A stretch of 64,000 bases of DNA from Olsenella profusa (GCF_016900315.1 NZ_JACSNQ010000001.1:186001-250000); one strand, 5' to 3'; shown: positions 54,589 to 63,778, numbered from the stretch's first letter. The notes: generated by a model not told the origin, from the letters alone. Program-made: numbers and translations.

Positions 54589-55265
54589 TGCTCGAAGAGA
54601 TCAGAATCGCGCCGTCGGTCCTCTCGGCCGACTTCGCCCGCCTCGGCGAGGAGCTCGCCGACGTCTCCACGGCAGACTACGTCCACTATGACGTCATGGA
54701 CGGGCACTTCGTCCCCAACCTCTCCTTCGGTCTCGACATCCTCCGCACGGTCAAGGCGGCCACGGAGCTCCCGGTGGACGTCCACCTCATGATCACCAAC
54801 CCCGACGAGATGGTCGAGAAGTACCTTGACGCCGGCGCCGACCTTGTCTCCTTCCACTACGAGGCCACCGCCCACGCCCACCGGCTCGTTTCGCTGATCA
54901 AGGAGCGCGGCGCCAAGGCCTCGATCGCGCTCAACCCCGCCACGCCGGTCCTGGCCCTCGAGCCGATCCTCGACGACCTCGACATGGTGCTCCTCATGAC
55001 CGTGAACCCCGGCTTCGGCGGCCAGAAGTTCATCGACTCGTCCCTGCGCAAGCTGCGCCGCCTGCGCCGCATGTGCGACGAGCACGGCGTGAACCCGCTC
55101 ATCGAGGTCGACGGCGGCATCTCCGCCAAGAACGTGGCCGAGGTCACCGCTGCCGGCGCCAACGTCATCGTGGCTGGCAGCGCCGTCTTCGGCGCCGACG
55201 ACCGTACGGCCGCCATCGCCGACATCCGTCGCGCGGGCCAGGCCGGCGTCTCCAAGATGGCCTAG
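54588..55265 (+). CDS. rpe: Ribulose-phosphate 3-epimerase
   Basis: Interconverts ribulose-5-phosphate and xylulose-5-phosphate in the pentose phosphate pathway. TIM barrel with IAPSVLSADFARLGEE, YDVMDGHFVPNLSFG, VDVHLMI, MTVNPGFGGQKFI and EVDGGISAKN. 225 residues. AGAAGGAGA before the ATG, which overlaps the gpsA stop. Its presence after gpsA is less usual. Confidence 0.96.
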   Translation: MLEEIRIAPSVLSADFARLGEELADVSTADYVHYDVMDGHFVPNLSFGLDILRTVKAATELPVDVHLMITNPDEMVEKYLDAGADLVSFHYEATAHAHRLVSLIKERGAKASIALNPATPVLALEPILDDLDMVLLMTVNPGFGGQKFIDSSLRKLRRLRRMCDEHGVNPLIEVDGGISAKNVAEVTAAGANVIVAGSAVFGADDRTAAIADIRRAGQAGVSKMA

Positions 55266-55267
55266 TC

Positions 55268-56458
55268 GTGGGCACCGAAAAGCGCATATACCTCGACTAC
55301 GCCGCCTCCGCCCCGCGCCGCCCCGAGGCGCTCGAGGCCGAGCGCGCCTACGAGGCGAGCGACTACGCCGGGGCAAACCCCAACTCGCTCCACTCGCGCG
55401 GGCGCGCGGCGGCACGCGCCCTCGACGGCGCCCGCGCCACGCTCGCCCGCTGCCTCGGCGGCACCTGGCGCCCGTCCGACGTCACCTTCACCTCGGGCGG
55501 CACCGAGTCGAACAACCTCGCCGTCATCGGCCTTGCCGAGGGCGCCCGCGGGCGCTCCTCGCGCCGCCGCCGCGTCGTGCTCTCCGCGATCGAGCACGAC
55601 TCGGTCCTCGACCTCGTGGGTCCGCTTCGCGAGCGCGGCTTCGAGGTGGAGCTCGCGCGGCCCGGGCGCGACGGCGTGGTACGGCCCGAGACCCTCGAGG
55701 GTCTGCTTGACGAGCGCTGCGCCCTCGTCTCCGTGATGGCCGCCAACAACGAGACGGGCGTCCTGCAGCCCACCGGGGCGCTCGCGCGCGCGGCCCACGC
55801 CTGCGGCGCGCTCTTCCACACCGACGCCGTCCAGGCCTTCGGCCACGTGCCACTGGACGTGGCCGACGCGGATGCCGTGAGCGTGGCCGCCCACAAGCTC
55901 GGCGGCCCGGTCGGCGTGGGCGCCCTTTTCGTGCGCGGGCGCGCCCCGCTGCGGCCGCTCTCCTTCGGGGGCGGCCAGGAGCTGGGAAGGCGCGCGGGCA
56001 CCCAGGACGTGCGCGGCGCGCTCGCCTTCGCCGCCGTGGCCAAGGCCTGCTGCGGCGAGCTCGCCCCGACGCGCGCGCTCGTGGTCGGCCGGGCCCGCGG
56101 GCTCGTCGGGCGTCTCTGCGCGCCGGGCACCGGCATCGAGGAGAGCGTCCCGGCAGACGCCGACGTGGACCGCCTGCCCGGGATCGTGAGCCTGCTCGTG
56201 CCGGCCCTCGACTCCGAGACGCTCGTGCTCGCCCTCGACCAGGCCGGCTTTGAGGTCTCCGCTGCCTCGGCCTGCTCGTCCGGCTCGCTCGACGCGAGCC
56301 ACGTCCTGCTTGCCATGGGGATCGGGCGCGACGAGGCGCTCGGCTCCCTGCGCGTCTCCTTCGACGAGCGCGTGGCGGAGGACGACCTTTCCGCCTTCGC
56401 GGACGCACTGATCACAATCGTCGCCGAGCGGGCCCCGCGCGGGCGCGCCCGGCGCTGA
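55268..56458 (+). CDS. Cysteine desulfurase (NifS/IscS family)
   Basis: PLP enzyme that mobilises sulfur from cysteine for iron-sulfur clusters or thio-tRNA. YLDYAASAPRRPEALEA opens the protein; TSGGTESNN binds PLP; the lysine is in SVAAHKLGGPVGVGAL; the active-site cysteine is in SAASACSSGS. 396 residues. GTG start two bases after the rpe stop, with a weak ribosome site. No scaffold (IscU) or MnmA gene is adjacent, so the sulfur acceptor is unknown. Confidence 0.92.
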   Translation: MGTEKRIYLDYAASAPRRPEALEAERAYEASDYAGANPNSLHSRGRAAARALDGARATLARCLGGTWRPSDVTFTSGGTESNNLAVIGLAEGARGRSSRRRRVVLSAIEHDSVLDLVGPLRERGFEVELARPGRDGVVRPETLEGLLDERCALVSVMAANNETGVLQPTGALARAAHACGALFHTDAVQAFGHVPLDVADADAVSVAAHKLGGPVGVGALFVRGRAPLRPLSFGGGQELGRRAGTQDVRGALAFAAVAKACCGELAPTRALVVGRARGLVGRLCAPGTGIEESVPADADVDRLPGIVSLLVPALDSETLVLALDQAGFEVSAASACSSGSLDASHVLLAMGIGRDEALGSLRVSFDERVAEDDLSAFADALITIVAERAPRGRARR

Positions 56459-56471
56459 CAGGGGAGAGACC

Positions 56472-57194
56472 ATGACCGAAGCCAATGCCCTCATGCGCCT
56501 CCAGGAGCTCGACCTCGAGCTGCTGCGCTGCGCCTCGAGCCTCGCCGCCATGCCGCAGCGCAAGCGGCTCGACACCATCGACCGCGCCCGGAAGAAGGTG
56601 GCCAGCGAGCTCACCGGCATCGTCGGCCGGCGCAAGGACGCCGAGCTGGAGATCTCCGACACCGAGGCCGACCTCGCGCACTACCACGAGAAGGTCACCG
56701 AGGTGCGCGCCGCGGCCGACGAGGGCGACCACACCCACCGCGAGCTGCGTGACTTCGAGCAGCAGCTGACCTCGCTCGCCAAGCGGATCGAGAAGTGCGA
56801 GTACGCGCTCGGCCCCGCGCGCGAGCGCCTCGAGCGCCTCGAGCGCGCCGAGAAGAACGCGCGGCGGACCGAGGCCCAGCTCGACCAGGCGGCGCAGGAC
56901 ACCAAGGCCGCGCTCGACGAGGCCTCGAAGAGCCTGCGCGCCCGCATCGTGGAGCTCTCCGGCGAGCGCGACGCCGCCGCCTCCGAGCTCAGCGAGAAGC
57001 ATCTCAAGGCCTACGAGGCGGCCCGCAAGCGCTTCAAGGGCCTCGCGGTCGAGCGGCTCAACGGCAACGTCCCCACGGTCTGCCGCGTGAAGCTCCAGCC
57101 GAGCCAGTTCCACGACCTCGCCCACGGCGAGGAGATCACCGAGTGCCCGTACTGCCACCGCATGCTCATCACCTCCGAGGAGGACGGCGAGTGA
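56472..57194 (+). CDS. Coiled-coil protein with C-terminal zinc-ribbon-like domain
   Basis: Family of C4-type zinc ribbon proteins (CT398/DUF164-like). About residues 30-180 form long heptad-rich helices. The C terminus normally has two CxxC pairs. Here the second is intact (ECPYCHRML) but the first is reduced to one cysteine (VPTVCRVKL). The domain may bind metal with three cysteines plus another ligand (two histidines are nearby) or not at all. 240 residues. Function unknown; coupled to coaBC by a GTGA overlap. Confidence 0.8.
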   Translation: MTEANALMRLQELDLELLRCASSLAAMPQRKRLDTIDRARKKVASELTGIVGRRKDAELEISDTEADLAHYHEKVTEVRAAADEGDHTHRELRDFEQQLTSLAKRIEKCEYALGPARERLERLERAEKNARRTEAQLDQAAQDTKAALDEASKSLRARIVELSGERDAAASELSEKHLKAYEAARKRFKGLAVERLNGNVPTVCRVKLQPSQFHDLAHGEEITECPYCHRMLITSEEDGE

Positions 57195-58531
57195 GCGCCG
57201 GGGCGCAGGAGGGGGAGGCCCGCGCACCGCACGTCCTTCTCGCCGTGTGCGGGGGCGTGGCCGCGTACAAGGCCTGCGAGGTGCTGCGTGGGCTCCAGAA
57301 GGCCGGGTGCGAGGTCCGTGTGACCATGACCGCCGACGCCGAGCGCTTCGTGGGCAAGGCGACCTTCGAGGCGCTCTCGGGCGCGCCCGTGGCAGACGAC
57401 CTCTACGCCTACCCCGGCTCCGCAATCCCGCACGTGGAGCTCGCCCGATGGGCCGACGTGGCCCTCGTGGTACCGGCCACGGCCAACGTGATCGCCAAGA
57501 TGGCCCACGGCATCGCCGACGACTGCCTCTCCACGACGCTTCTGGCGTGCTGGGGCTGCTGCCCCGTGCTCGTGGCGCCCGGCATGAACGTCCACATGTG
57601 GCAGAACCCCGCCACGCTCGCCAACGTGGCCACCCTGGGCGAGCGCTTCGTCGGCCTCATAGGCCCTGACAGCGGGCACCTGGCCTGCGGGGAGGACGAC
57701 ACCGGTAAGCTCGCGCCCGTCGACGAGATCGTGGCGGCGGCCGTCCTAGCGCTGCACCGAAACCCGCACGAGCGCCCGCTCGTGTGCGACCTCGCGGGGG
57801 TGCACCTCACGATCACCGCGGGCCCCACGCACGAGGCGATCGACCCGGTGCGCTACGTCGCCAACGCCTCCACGGGCAAGATGGGCTTCGCGCTCGCGCG
57901 GGCGGCGCGGCTGCGCGGCGCCCTCGTGACGCTCGTGGCGGGGCCGTGCGCGCTGCCCACCCCCTCGGGTGCGCTCCGGGCCGACGTGACCTCGGCCGCC
58001 GAGATGCACCGGGTGACGCTCGGGGCCTTCAAGGGCTCCGACGCCGTCATCTGCTGCGCCGCGGTAGCCGACTACACGCCCGCCGCCCCCGCCGACCACA
58101 AGCTCAAGAAGTCCCGCGAGCACCTGGACGCCATCCAGCTCGTTGAGACGGCCGACGTCCTGGCCGACCTCTGCGCGGACAAGGGCGACCGGGTGGTCGT
58201 GGGCTTTGCGGCCGAGACCGACGACCTCCTGGCCCACGCACGCGAGAAGCTCGTACGCAAGGGGGCCGACCTCATCGTGGCCAACGACGTGAGCCGGCCC
58301 GAGTCCACCTTTGGGGCGGACACCAACCGCGTGGCCCTCGTGGGCGCCGGCGGCGTGGAGCAGCTTGAGACGATGCCGCTGCCCGCCGTGGCCGACCGCG
58401 TGCTCGACGCCGTGCGCGACCTGCTCGTGGCGCGCGGGCGCCTGGACGCCGACGCCGGGACGGCCGCGTGGTGCCGCAGGGTCGAGGACCGCGCGGCCGA
58501 GCGCGCCGCGCGGGGAGGGGAGGCCTCATGA
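57191..58531 (+). CDS. coaBC: Bifunctional phosphopantothenoylcysteine decarboxylase/synthetase
   Basis: Two successive steps of coenzyme A synthesis. The N-terminal flavoprotein CoaC part has AVCGGVAAYKACEVLRG, the active-site region IPHVELARWAD, and APGMNVHMW. The CoaB part begins near residue 200 with ITAGPTHEAIDPVRYVANAS and includes VGFAAETDD and VANDVS. 446 residues. GTG start on the preceding stop; the stop overlaps nfo. Confidence 0.95.
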   Translation: MSAGAQEGEARAPHVLLAVCGGVAAYKACEVLRGLQKAGCEVRVTMTADAERFVGKATFEALSGAPVADDLYAYPGSAIPHVELARWADVALVVPATANVIAKMAHGIADDCLSTTLLACWGCCPVLVAPGMNVHMWQNPATLANVATLGERFVGLIGPDSGHLACGEDDTGKLAPVDEIVAAAVLALHRNPHERPLVCDLAGVHLTITAGPTHEAIDPVRYVANASTGKMGFALARAARLRGALVTLVAGPCALPTPSGALRADVTSAAEMHRVTLGAFKGSDAVICCAAVADYTPAAPADHKLKKSREHLDAIQLVETADVLADLCADKGDRVVVGFAAETDDLLAHAREKLVRKGADLIVANDVSRPESTFGADTNRVALVGAGGVEQLETMPLPAVADRVLDAVRDLLVARGRLDADAGTAAWCRRVEDRAAERAARGGEAS

Positions 58532-59382
58532 GCGAGCTCACCGTAGGCTGCCACCTCTCCACGTCGCGCGGCTACGCCGCGATGGCGGACGACGCCGTCT
58601 CCATCGGCGCCACGACCTTCGCCTTCTTCACCCGCAACCCGCGCGGCGGCAACGCGCGCGAGCTCGACGCCGACGACGTGGCCGCGTTTCTCGCCACCTG
58701 CGCGGGGCACGGCATGGGCCCTCTCGTGGCGCACGCGCCCTACACGATGAACCTCTGCTCGGCCAAGCCCGAGACCGTGGAGTTCGCGCGGCGGGCGATG
58801 CGCGAGGACCTGGGGCGCATGGAGGCGCTGCCGGGCAACTACTACAACTTCCACCCCGGCAGCCACGTGAAGCAGGGCACAGACGAGGGCATCCGCCTCA
58901 TCTGCGAGGGCCTGAACGAGGTCCTCGAGCCCGGACAGAGAACCGTGGTGCTGCTGGAGACGATGGCCGGCAAGGGCACCGAGGTCGGGCGCTCCTTCGA
59001 GGAGCTCGCCCGCATCATCGACGGCGTCGCCCATGACGAGCTCCTCGGCGTGTGCCTGGACACCTGCCACGTTGCCGACGCTGGCTACGACATCGTCCAC
59101 GACCTCGACGGCGTGCTCGACGAGTTCGACTGCGTGATCGGGCTGGACCGCCTGCGTGCCCTGCACCTCAACGACTCCAAGAACCCGCTCGGCTCCCACA
59201 AGGACCGCCACGAGAGGATCGGCCAGGGCACGCTCGGGCTTGCGACCTTCCAGGCCGTGGTCACGAGCCCGCGCCTGGCGGGCCTGCCGATGGTGCTCGA
59301 GACCCCGCAGGACGGGCTTTCCGGCTGGGCGGCTGAGATCGCGCTGCTGCGCCAGCTGGCTACGGGGGAGGAGGTCGCGTAA
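58528..59382 (+). CDS. nfo: Endonuclease IV
   Basis: Cleaves DNA at abasic sites in base-excision repair. TIM-barrel trinuclear zinc enzyme: HLSTSRGYAAM, FFTRNPRGG, NFHPGSHVKQG, LLETMAGKGTEVG, CLDTCHVADAGYD and HLNDSKNPLGSHKDRHERIG-type segment with its metal-binding residues. 284 residues. ATG overlaps the coaBC stop, preceded by GGGGAGGGGAGG. Confidence 0.96.
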   Translation: MSELTVGCHLSTSRGYAAMADDAVSIGATTFAFFTRNPRGGNARELDADDVAAFLATCAGHGMGPLVAHAPYTMNLCSAKPETVEFARRAMREDLGRMEALPGNYYNFHPGSHVKQGTDEGIRLICEGLNEVLEPGQRTVVLLETMAGKGTEVGRSFEELARIIDGVAHDELLGVCLDTCHVADAGYDIVHDLDGVLDEFDCVIGLDRLRALHLNDSKNPLGSHKDRHERIGQGTLGLATFQAVVTSPRLAGLPMVLETPQDGLSGWAAEIALLRQLATGEEVA

Positions 59383-61187
59383 TGGGCATCCTCATCGGCC
59401 TCGAGCACGTGAGCCACGAGTGGCCGGGCAAGCGCGTGCTGGACGACCAGACCATCGGCATCAACGAGGGCGAGCGCATCGGCATCGTCGGCCGGAACGG
59501 CGACGGCAAGTCGACGCTGCTCGAGATCGTCGGCCACGTGCTCGAGCCGGACGCGGGCGCGGTCACCTGGCGCCGCGGCATCTCGGTCGGCTACCTCGGA
59601 CAGGCGGACGCGCTCTCCGACGACGACCCCCTGCGCCGCGCGATCTTCGGCGACGTGCCGGACTACACCTGGGCCTCCGACGCCCGCATCCGCGCGATCC
59701 TCGACGAGCTCGTGGGCGACCTCGACCTCGACGGGCGCGTAGGCGAGCTCTCCGGCGGCCAGCGGCGCCGCGTCGACCTGGCGCGCGTGCTCTGCAACCG
59801 CTGGGACGTCATCCTCATGGACGAGCCGACCAACCACCTCGACCTCGCCGCCATCGAGTGGCTGGCCGACCACCTGCGCCACCGCTGGCCGGAGGGCACG
59901 GGCGCGCTTCTCGTGGTCACGCACGACCGCTGGTTCCTGGACGAGGTCTGCGAGCACATGTGGGAGGTCCACGACCGGTGCATCGAGCCCTTCGAGGGTG
60001 GCTACTCGGCCTACATCCAGCAGCGCGTGGAGCGCGACCGCCAGGCCGCGGTCATGGAGGAGCGCCGCCAGAACACGCTGCGCAAGGAGCTCAACTGGCT
60101 CGCGCACGGGGCCAAGGCCCGCACGAGCAAGCCGAAGTTCCGCGTGGAGGCCGCCCGCGCGCTCATCGCCGACGACCCGCCGCTCAGAAACACCCTCGAG
60201 CTCAGGCGCCTCGCGGTGAGCCGCCTGGGCAAGCAGGTCATCGAGATGAAGGACGTGAGCTTCGCCTACCCGGATGGGCCGCGCGTGATCGACGACGTCT
60301 CCTGGATCATCGGCCCCGGCGACCGCTATGGCATCCTCGGCGCCAACGGCGCCGGCAAGTCCACGCTGCTCTCGCTCATGACCGGCCGGCTCCAGCCCAC
60401 CGCGGGCACCGTGAAGATCGGCGCGTCGGTGCGCTTTGGCTTCATGAGCCAGCACCTCGACGCGCTCGGCGAGAAGGGCGGCTGGCGCGTGCTCGAGGTG
60501 CTCGGCCGCTACAAGCGGAGCTACCTCGTGGGCGGCAAGATGCAGAGCCCCACCCAGCTCATCGAGCGACTCGGCTTCGAGCAGCGCGAGCTGCAGAACT
60601 TCGTGCGCGACCTCTCCGGCGGCCAGCGCCGCCGCCTGGCGCTGCTCTGCGTGATCTTGGAGGAGCCCAACGTACTCGTGCTCGACGAGCCCGGCAACGA
60701 CCTCGACACCGACATGCTCGCCGTGATGGAGGACCTGCTCGACAGCTGGCCCGGGACGCTGCTGGTGGTCTCCCACGACCGCTACCTCATGGAGCGCGTG
60801 ACCGACGACCAGTTCGCCCTCATCGACGGCCACGTCCGCCACGTGCCGGGCGGTGTCGACGAGTACCTACGGCTTCTCGGCGAGAAGGACGCGGCGCCTG
60901 CGGGCGAGCCGCAGGCAGAGGGTTCTTCTCGCCCTGCCGGGACGGGGGCAGGAGGGCTCACCAACCAGGAGCGCCGCGAGCTCAAGAAGCGCTTCGACGC
61001 GGTGAGCCGCAAGCTCGAGAAGACGGCGGGCGAGCCGGAGCGTCTGCGCGCCGCGATGGCCGAGGTGGACGCGAGCGACTACGCCGCCCTCATGGCCGCT
61101 CAGGCCGAGCTCGACGCGTGCCTTGCCGCGCGCGAGGCCCTCGAGGACGAGTGGCTTGAGCTCTCCGAGCGGCTGGGAATCGAGTAG
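59382..61187 (+). CDS. Uup-like ABC-F ATPase
   Basis: Second ABC-F protein of the window, 601 residues. Walker A motifs GRNGDGKSTLLEIV and [14 protein letters not shown]; signatures LSGGQRRRVDLARVL and LSGGQRRRLALL. The second Walker B reads VLDEPGNDLDTDML, the NDLD form characteristic of the Uup group, with Gly replacing the usual Thr. A short low-complexity linker (around residue 505-525) precedes a C-terminal coiled coil; that linker DNA carries an inverted pair of the 12-mer. Probable ribosome-linked role. Confidence 0.88.
   Translation: MGILIGLEHVSHEWPGKRVLDDQTIGINEGERIGIVGRNGDGKSTLLEIVGHVLEPDAGAVTWRRGISVGYLGQADALSDDDPLRRAIFGDVPDYTWASDARIRAILDELVGDLDLDGRVGELSGGQRRRVDLARVLCNRWDVILMDEPTNHLDLAAIEWLADHLRHRWPEGTGALLVVTHDRWFLDEVCEHMWEVHDRCIEPFEGGYSAYIQQRVERDRQAAVMEERRQNTLRKELNWLAHGAKARTSKPKFRVEAARALIADDPPLRNTLELRRLAVSRLGKQVIEMKDVSFAYPDGPRVIDDVSWIIGPGDRYGILGANGAGKSTLLSLMTGRLQPTAGTVKIGASVRFGFMSQHLDALGEKGGWRVLEVLGRYKRSYLVGGKMQSPTQLIERLGFEQRELQNFVRDLSGGQRRRLALLCVILEEPNVLVLDEPGNDLDTDMLAVMEDLLDSWPGTLLVVSHDRYLMERVTDDQFALIDGHVRHVPGGVDEYLRLLGEKDAAPAGEPQAEGSSRPAGTGAGGLTNQERRELKKRFDAVSRKLEKTAGEPERLRAAMAEVDASDYAALMAAQAELDACLAAREALEDEWLELSERLGIE
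60879..60933. repeat. Inverted pair of the 12-mer in the ABC-F linker
   Basis: GGCGAGAAGGAC (60879-60890) and GTTCTTCTCGCC (60922-60933) face each other across 31 bases within the variable linker of the ABC-F gene. The left copy also extends to CTTCTCGGCGAGAAG, itself a palindrome. Confidence 0.75.
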
Positions 61188-61207
61188 GGGAGCCGCCCTG
61201 CGCGCGG

Positions 61208-61690
61208 CTACGCCATCACGCCCGCCGCGCGCAGGGCGGCCTCGAAGGCGTCGAGGTCAGCGGTGTCGGGGTGCCCCACGGCGCGGTCGAAGTTCTCGAT
61301 CATGGGCTGGAAGCGCGCGGGGTCCCTCTCCGCCATCTGGACGTAGCGCTCGCGCACCGCGGGCGGCATCTGGCCCTGGCACATGAAGCGGCCGACGACC
61401 TCGGTGCCCGCGGGAAGGGCCGCCTCGTAGCGGTCGAGGACGCGGTCGTAGTAGTCCGGGCTCCCGCCGAAGCCGCAGGTCCCGAACAGGAAGACCCGCC
61501 TGCCCGCGAGCTCCGGCAGCCGCGGGGCAAGCTCCTCGGCCAGACCGCCCTTGTCACACCACGAGCCCACGAGCACCACATCCGCGCTCGCCACGTCATC
61601 GACCAGGCCACCCGCAAGGACCTCCCGCGCCCGCCCCGCGAGCCGCTCGGTGTTTCCCGTCCTCGAGGCGCACAGCACCGCTACCCTCAT
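61208..61690 (-). CDS. Flavodoxin-fold protein
   Basis: 160 residues. The FMN phosphate loop is SRTGNTERLAG near the N terminus; VVLVGSWCDKG and FLFGTCGFGGS follow as FMN-ring loops, then CQGQMPP. It resembles the flavodoxin family proteins of gut anaerobes, some of which are named BilS in bilirubin-reduction loci; no bilirubin reductase gene is near. Start at 61690 by GGGAGG. Two bases downstream of, and co-oriented with, the MGMT-domain gene. Confidence 0.85.
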   Translation of the reverse strand: MRVAVLCASRTGNTERLAGRAREVLAGGLVDDVASADVVLVGSWCDKGGLAEELAPRLPELAGRRVFLFGTCGFGGSPDYYDRVLDRYEAALPAGTEVVGRFMCQGQMPPAVRERYVQMAERDPARFQPMIENFDRAVGHPDTADLDAFEAALRAAGVMA

Positions 61691-61691
61691 C

Positions 61692-62009
61692 TCATACCTC
61701 CCAGCCATAGCGCTCCAGGTCAACGCGGCCGTCGGGGAGAAACCCCACGCCCTCGGCCTCCAGCATGCGGCGCTGCTCGCCGGGCCCACCGAACGCAAAG
61801 CCCGGCGCGAGCCGCCCGTCGGCAAAGACCACCCGGTGGCACGGCACGCCGCCGGCCATCCCCGGGCTCGCGTGCATGGCAAATCCGACGAAGCGCGCCT
61901 TGCGGGGCTCGCCCAGCATGCGGGCCACCTGGCCGTAGCTCGCGACGCGCCCCGCGGGAATCTGGCGCACCACGTCGTAGACGCGCTCGAAGAAGCCTTG
62001 GTCGGCCAT
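61692..62009 (-). CDS. Short MGMT-domain DNA alkyl-repair-type protein
   Basis: Only 105 residues, covering the DNA-binding and active-site domain of O6-alkylguanine-DNA alkyltransferase: VRQIPAGRVASYGQVA and GVPCHRVVFADG. The acceptor cysteine of PCHR is present, unlike alkyltransferase-like (ATL) proteins of this length that carry Trp. The N-terminal domain of full MGMT is missing. Active suicide repair or damage recognition are both possible. Probable two-gene operon with the flavodoxin. Confidence 0.85.
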   Translation of the reverse strand: MADQGFFERVYDVVRQIPAGRVASYGQVARMLGEPRKARFVGFAMHASPGMAGGVPCHRVVFADGRLAPGFAFGGPGEQRRMLEAEGVGFLPDGRVDLERYGWEV

Positions 62010-62075
62010 GTGCCCTCCCGTCCGAAAAACCGCTATCCTCAGGCTACCCGTTCACGAGGGCGAAGGAGGCCTCCC

Positions 62076-62633
62076 ATGGAAATCAACAGGAACGAGACAG
62101 CCCTGCTCGTCATCGACGCCATCGAGGCCGTGGGCGACGACGCGCTCTACGACCCCGACGCCGCCACGGCCGCCTACCGCGCTGCCGTGGCCCGCACCGT
62201 GGACGCCTGCCACGCTGCCGGCGTGCCGGTGATCTTCTGCAACGACGCGCACGTCCGCGGGCTCGACCGCGAGCTCGAGCTCTGGGGCGAGCACGGGATC
62301 GCCGGCGAGACCCGCGTCTACCCGGAGGTGGAGGTCCGCCCCGGCGACCTCACGATCCCCAAGCGCCGCTACTCGGGCTTCTTCCAGACCGACCTCGACC
62401 TCACCCTGCGCGAGCTCGGCGTCACCACCGTCATTGCGGTGGGCTGCGACACCAACATCTGCGTCCTGCACACGCTGGCCGACGCCTGCTTCCTGGGCTA
62501 CGGCTCCGTCGTGGTCACCGACGCCACGATGACCTTCCTCTGCGGCACGCAGGAGGGCGCCCTCGAGCACTGCGAGAAGTGCTACGGGTCTGCGCTCGTC
62601 ACCTCCGAGGAGCTCGCCGCGGCGCTCGCCTAG
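62076..62633 (+). CDS. Isochorismatase-fold cysteine hydrolase
   Basis: 185 residues. The catalytic triad of the family is visible: Asp in TALLVIDAIE, Lys in IPKRRYSGFF, Cys in VGCDTNICVLHT. This group includes nicotinamidases, carbamoylases and ureidoacrylate hydrolases; the substrate is not clear. GAAGGAGG precedes the ATG. The stop codon shares CTAG with the convergent LysR gene, which may regulate it or not. Confidence 0.88.
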   Translation: MEINRNETALLVIDAIEAVGDDALYDPDAATAAYRAAVARTVDACHAAGVPVIFCNDAHVRGLDRELELWGEHGIAGETRVYPEVEVRPGDLTIPKRRYSGFFQTDLDLTLRELGVTTVIAVGCDTNICVLHTLADACFLGYGSVVVTDATMTFLCGTQEGALEHCEKCYGSALVTSEELAAALA

Positions 62634-63505
62634 GCGCCCCAGCGGCGGCGGACCTCGGCCAGGAACGCCTCGGCGGCCGGCGAGAAGCTCTGGTAGCGCT
62701 TCCAGGCTATGAAGATGTCAGCCGTCACCTCGGGGTCGAGCGGGCGGAAGGCGAGCCCCGAGCCCTCCGAGGTGTCGACGATGCCCTCGAGGCTCACCAC
62801 GCAGCCCACGCCGCGGCGGGCGAGCAGGGCCGCGTTGTAGAGCAGGTTGTAGGTCGCCACCACATCGAGCTCGGCGAGGTCGCGCCGGAACCACGTGCCC
62901 ATCTCGCGGCCCGCCTGCTCTGAGAGTATGAGGGGGCGGCCCTCGAGGTCCTCCGGCGTCACCGACCCGAGCGCCGCCAGCGGGTCGTCCTCGCGCACGA
63001 AGGCGCCCCAGCGGTCGCGTGCGGGTAGCCGGAGGGACTCGTAGCGGCTCAGGTCCGCGTGCCCCACGAAGACGCCGAAGTCGACGCGGCCCGTCTCGAG
63101 CCGCTCGGAGACCGCCTCCGCGTTGCCGCTGAACAGCGAGAAGCGCACGAGCGGGTAGCGGTCCTTGAGCTCGGCGACCACGTCGGCCACGAGCCCCATC
63201 GCCGGCGTCTCGCCACCGCCGACGCGCACCTCGCCGGCGAGCGTGTCGGCCGAGACGCGAAACTCCTCCTCGGTGCGTCCCACGAGGTCCACGATCTCCT
63301 CGGCGCGGGCGCGCAGGCGCATGCCGGGCTCGGTGAGCGTGACGTGGCGGCTCCCGCGCTCGAAGAGCGTGCACCCAAGCGCGCGCTCGAGCTCCTGCAT
63401 CTGGCGCGAGAGCGCTGGCTGCGAGACGTGCAGCACCGAGGCCGCGCCGGATATGGTCCCCTCGCGGGCCACCATGAGGAAGTACTGCAGCTGTCTGAGC
63501 TCCAT
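62630..63505 (-). CDS. LysR-type transcriptional regulator
   Basis: 291 residues. The N-terminal helix-turn-helix starts MELRQLQYFLMVAREGTISGA and has HVSQPALSRQMQELE. The effector domain (from about residue 88) includes LAGEVRVGGGETPAMG. Start at 63505 has GGGAG upstream; the frame stays open 57 bases further. It converges on the isochorismatase gene, sharing the last bases. The effector is unknown. Confidence 0.93.
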   Translation of the reverse strand: MELRQLQYFLMVAREGTISGAASVLHVSQPALSRQMQELERALGCTLFERGSRHVTLTEPGMRLRARAEEIVDLVGRTEEEFRVSADTLAGEVRVGGGETPAMGLVADVVAELKDRYPLVRFSLFSGNAEAVSERLETGRVDFGVFVGHADLSRYESLRLPARDRWGAFVREDDPLAALGSVTPEDLEGRPLILSEQAGREMGTWFRRDLAELDVVATYNLLYNAALLARRGVGCVVSLEGIVDTSEGSGLAFRPLDPEVTADIFIAWKRYQSFSPAAEAFLAEVRRRWGA

Positions 63506-63524
63506 GCCGCGGCTCCCATTCCCT

Positions 63525-63548
63525 AGGCGAATATCGCCTTTGATTGTA
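63525..63548 (-). promoter_or_regulatory. Candidate LysR promoter and operator
   Basis: On the minus strand a -10-like TACAAT (63543-63548) is followed by a dyad AGGCGA...TCGCCT (63525-63539), perfect 6-bp arms, just before the gene. It may be a self-binding site; the -35 is poor. Confidence 0.35.
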
Positions 63549-63604
63549 GGCCCACCGTGCATGATTCTTCTCGCGCGCCCTGTGATACGGGTGCCCTAGA
63601 TACG

Positions 63605-63631
63605 AAAAAGGCCAGGGCTTCTGCCCTGGCC
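63605..63631 (-). terminator. Terminator after tRNA-Pro
   Basis: GGCCAGGGC (63610-63618), loop TTCT, GCCCTGGCC (63623-63631); on the minus strand the stem is followed by TTTTT. Confidence 0.88.
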
Positions 63632-63641
63632 TCGAATGCGC

Positions 63642-63718
<77 letters not shown>

Positions 63719-63732
63719 TCGTGCGAGAAAGT

Positions 63733-63761
63733 ACTTTATCACCCTGAGGCCGCCGTGGCAA
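63733..63761 (-). promoter_or_regulatory. Promoter of tRNA-Pro
   Basis: On the minus strand TTGCCA (63756-63761), 17 bases, TAAAGT (63733-63738), ending 14 bases before the tRNA. Confidence 0.65.
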
Positions 63762-63778
63762 GCGTGAATTCTGAGGCG

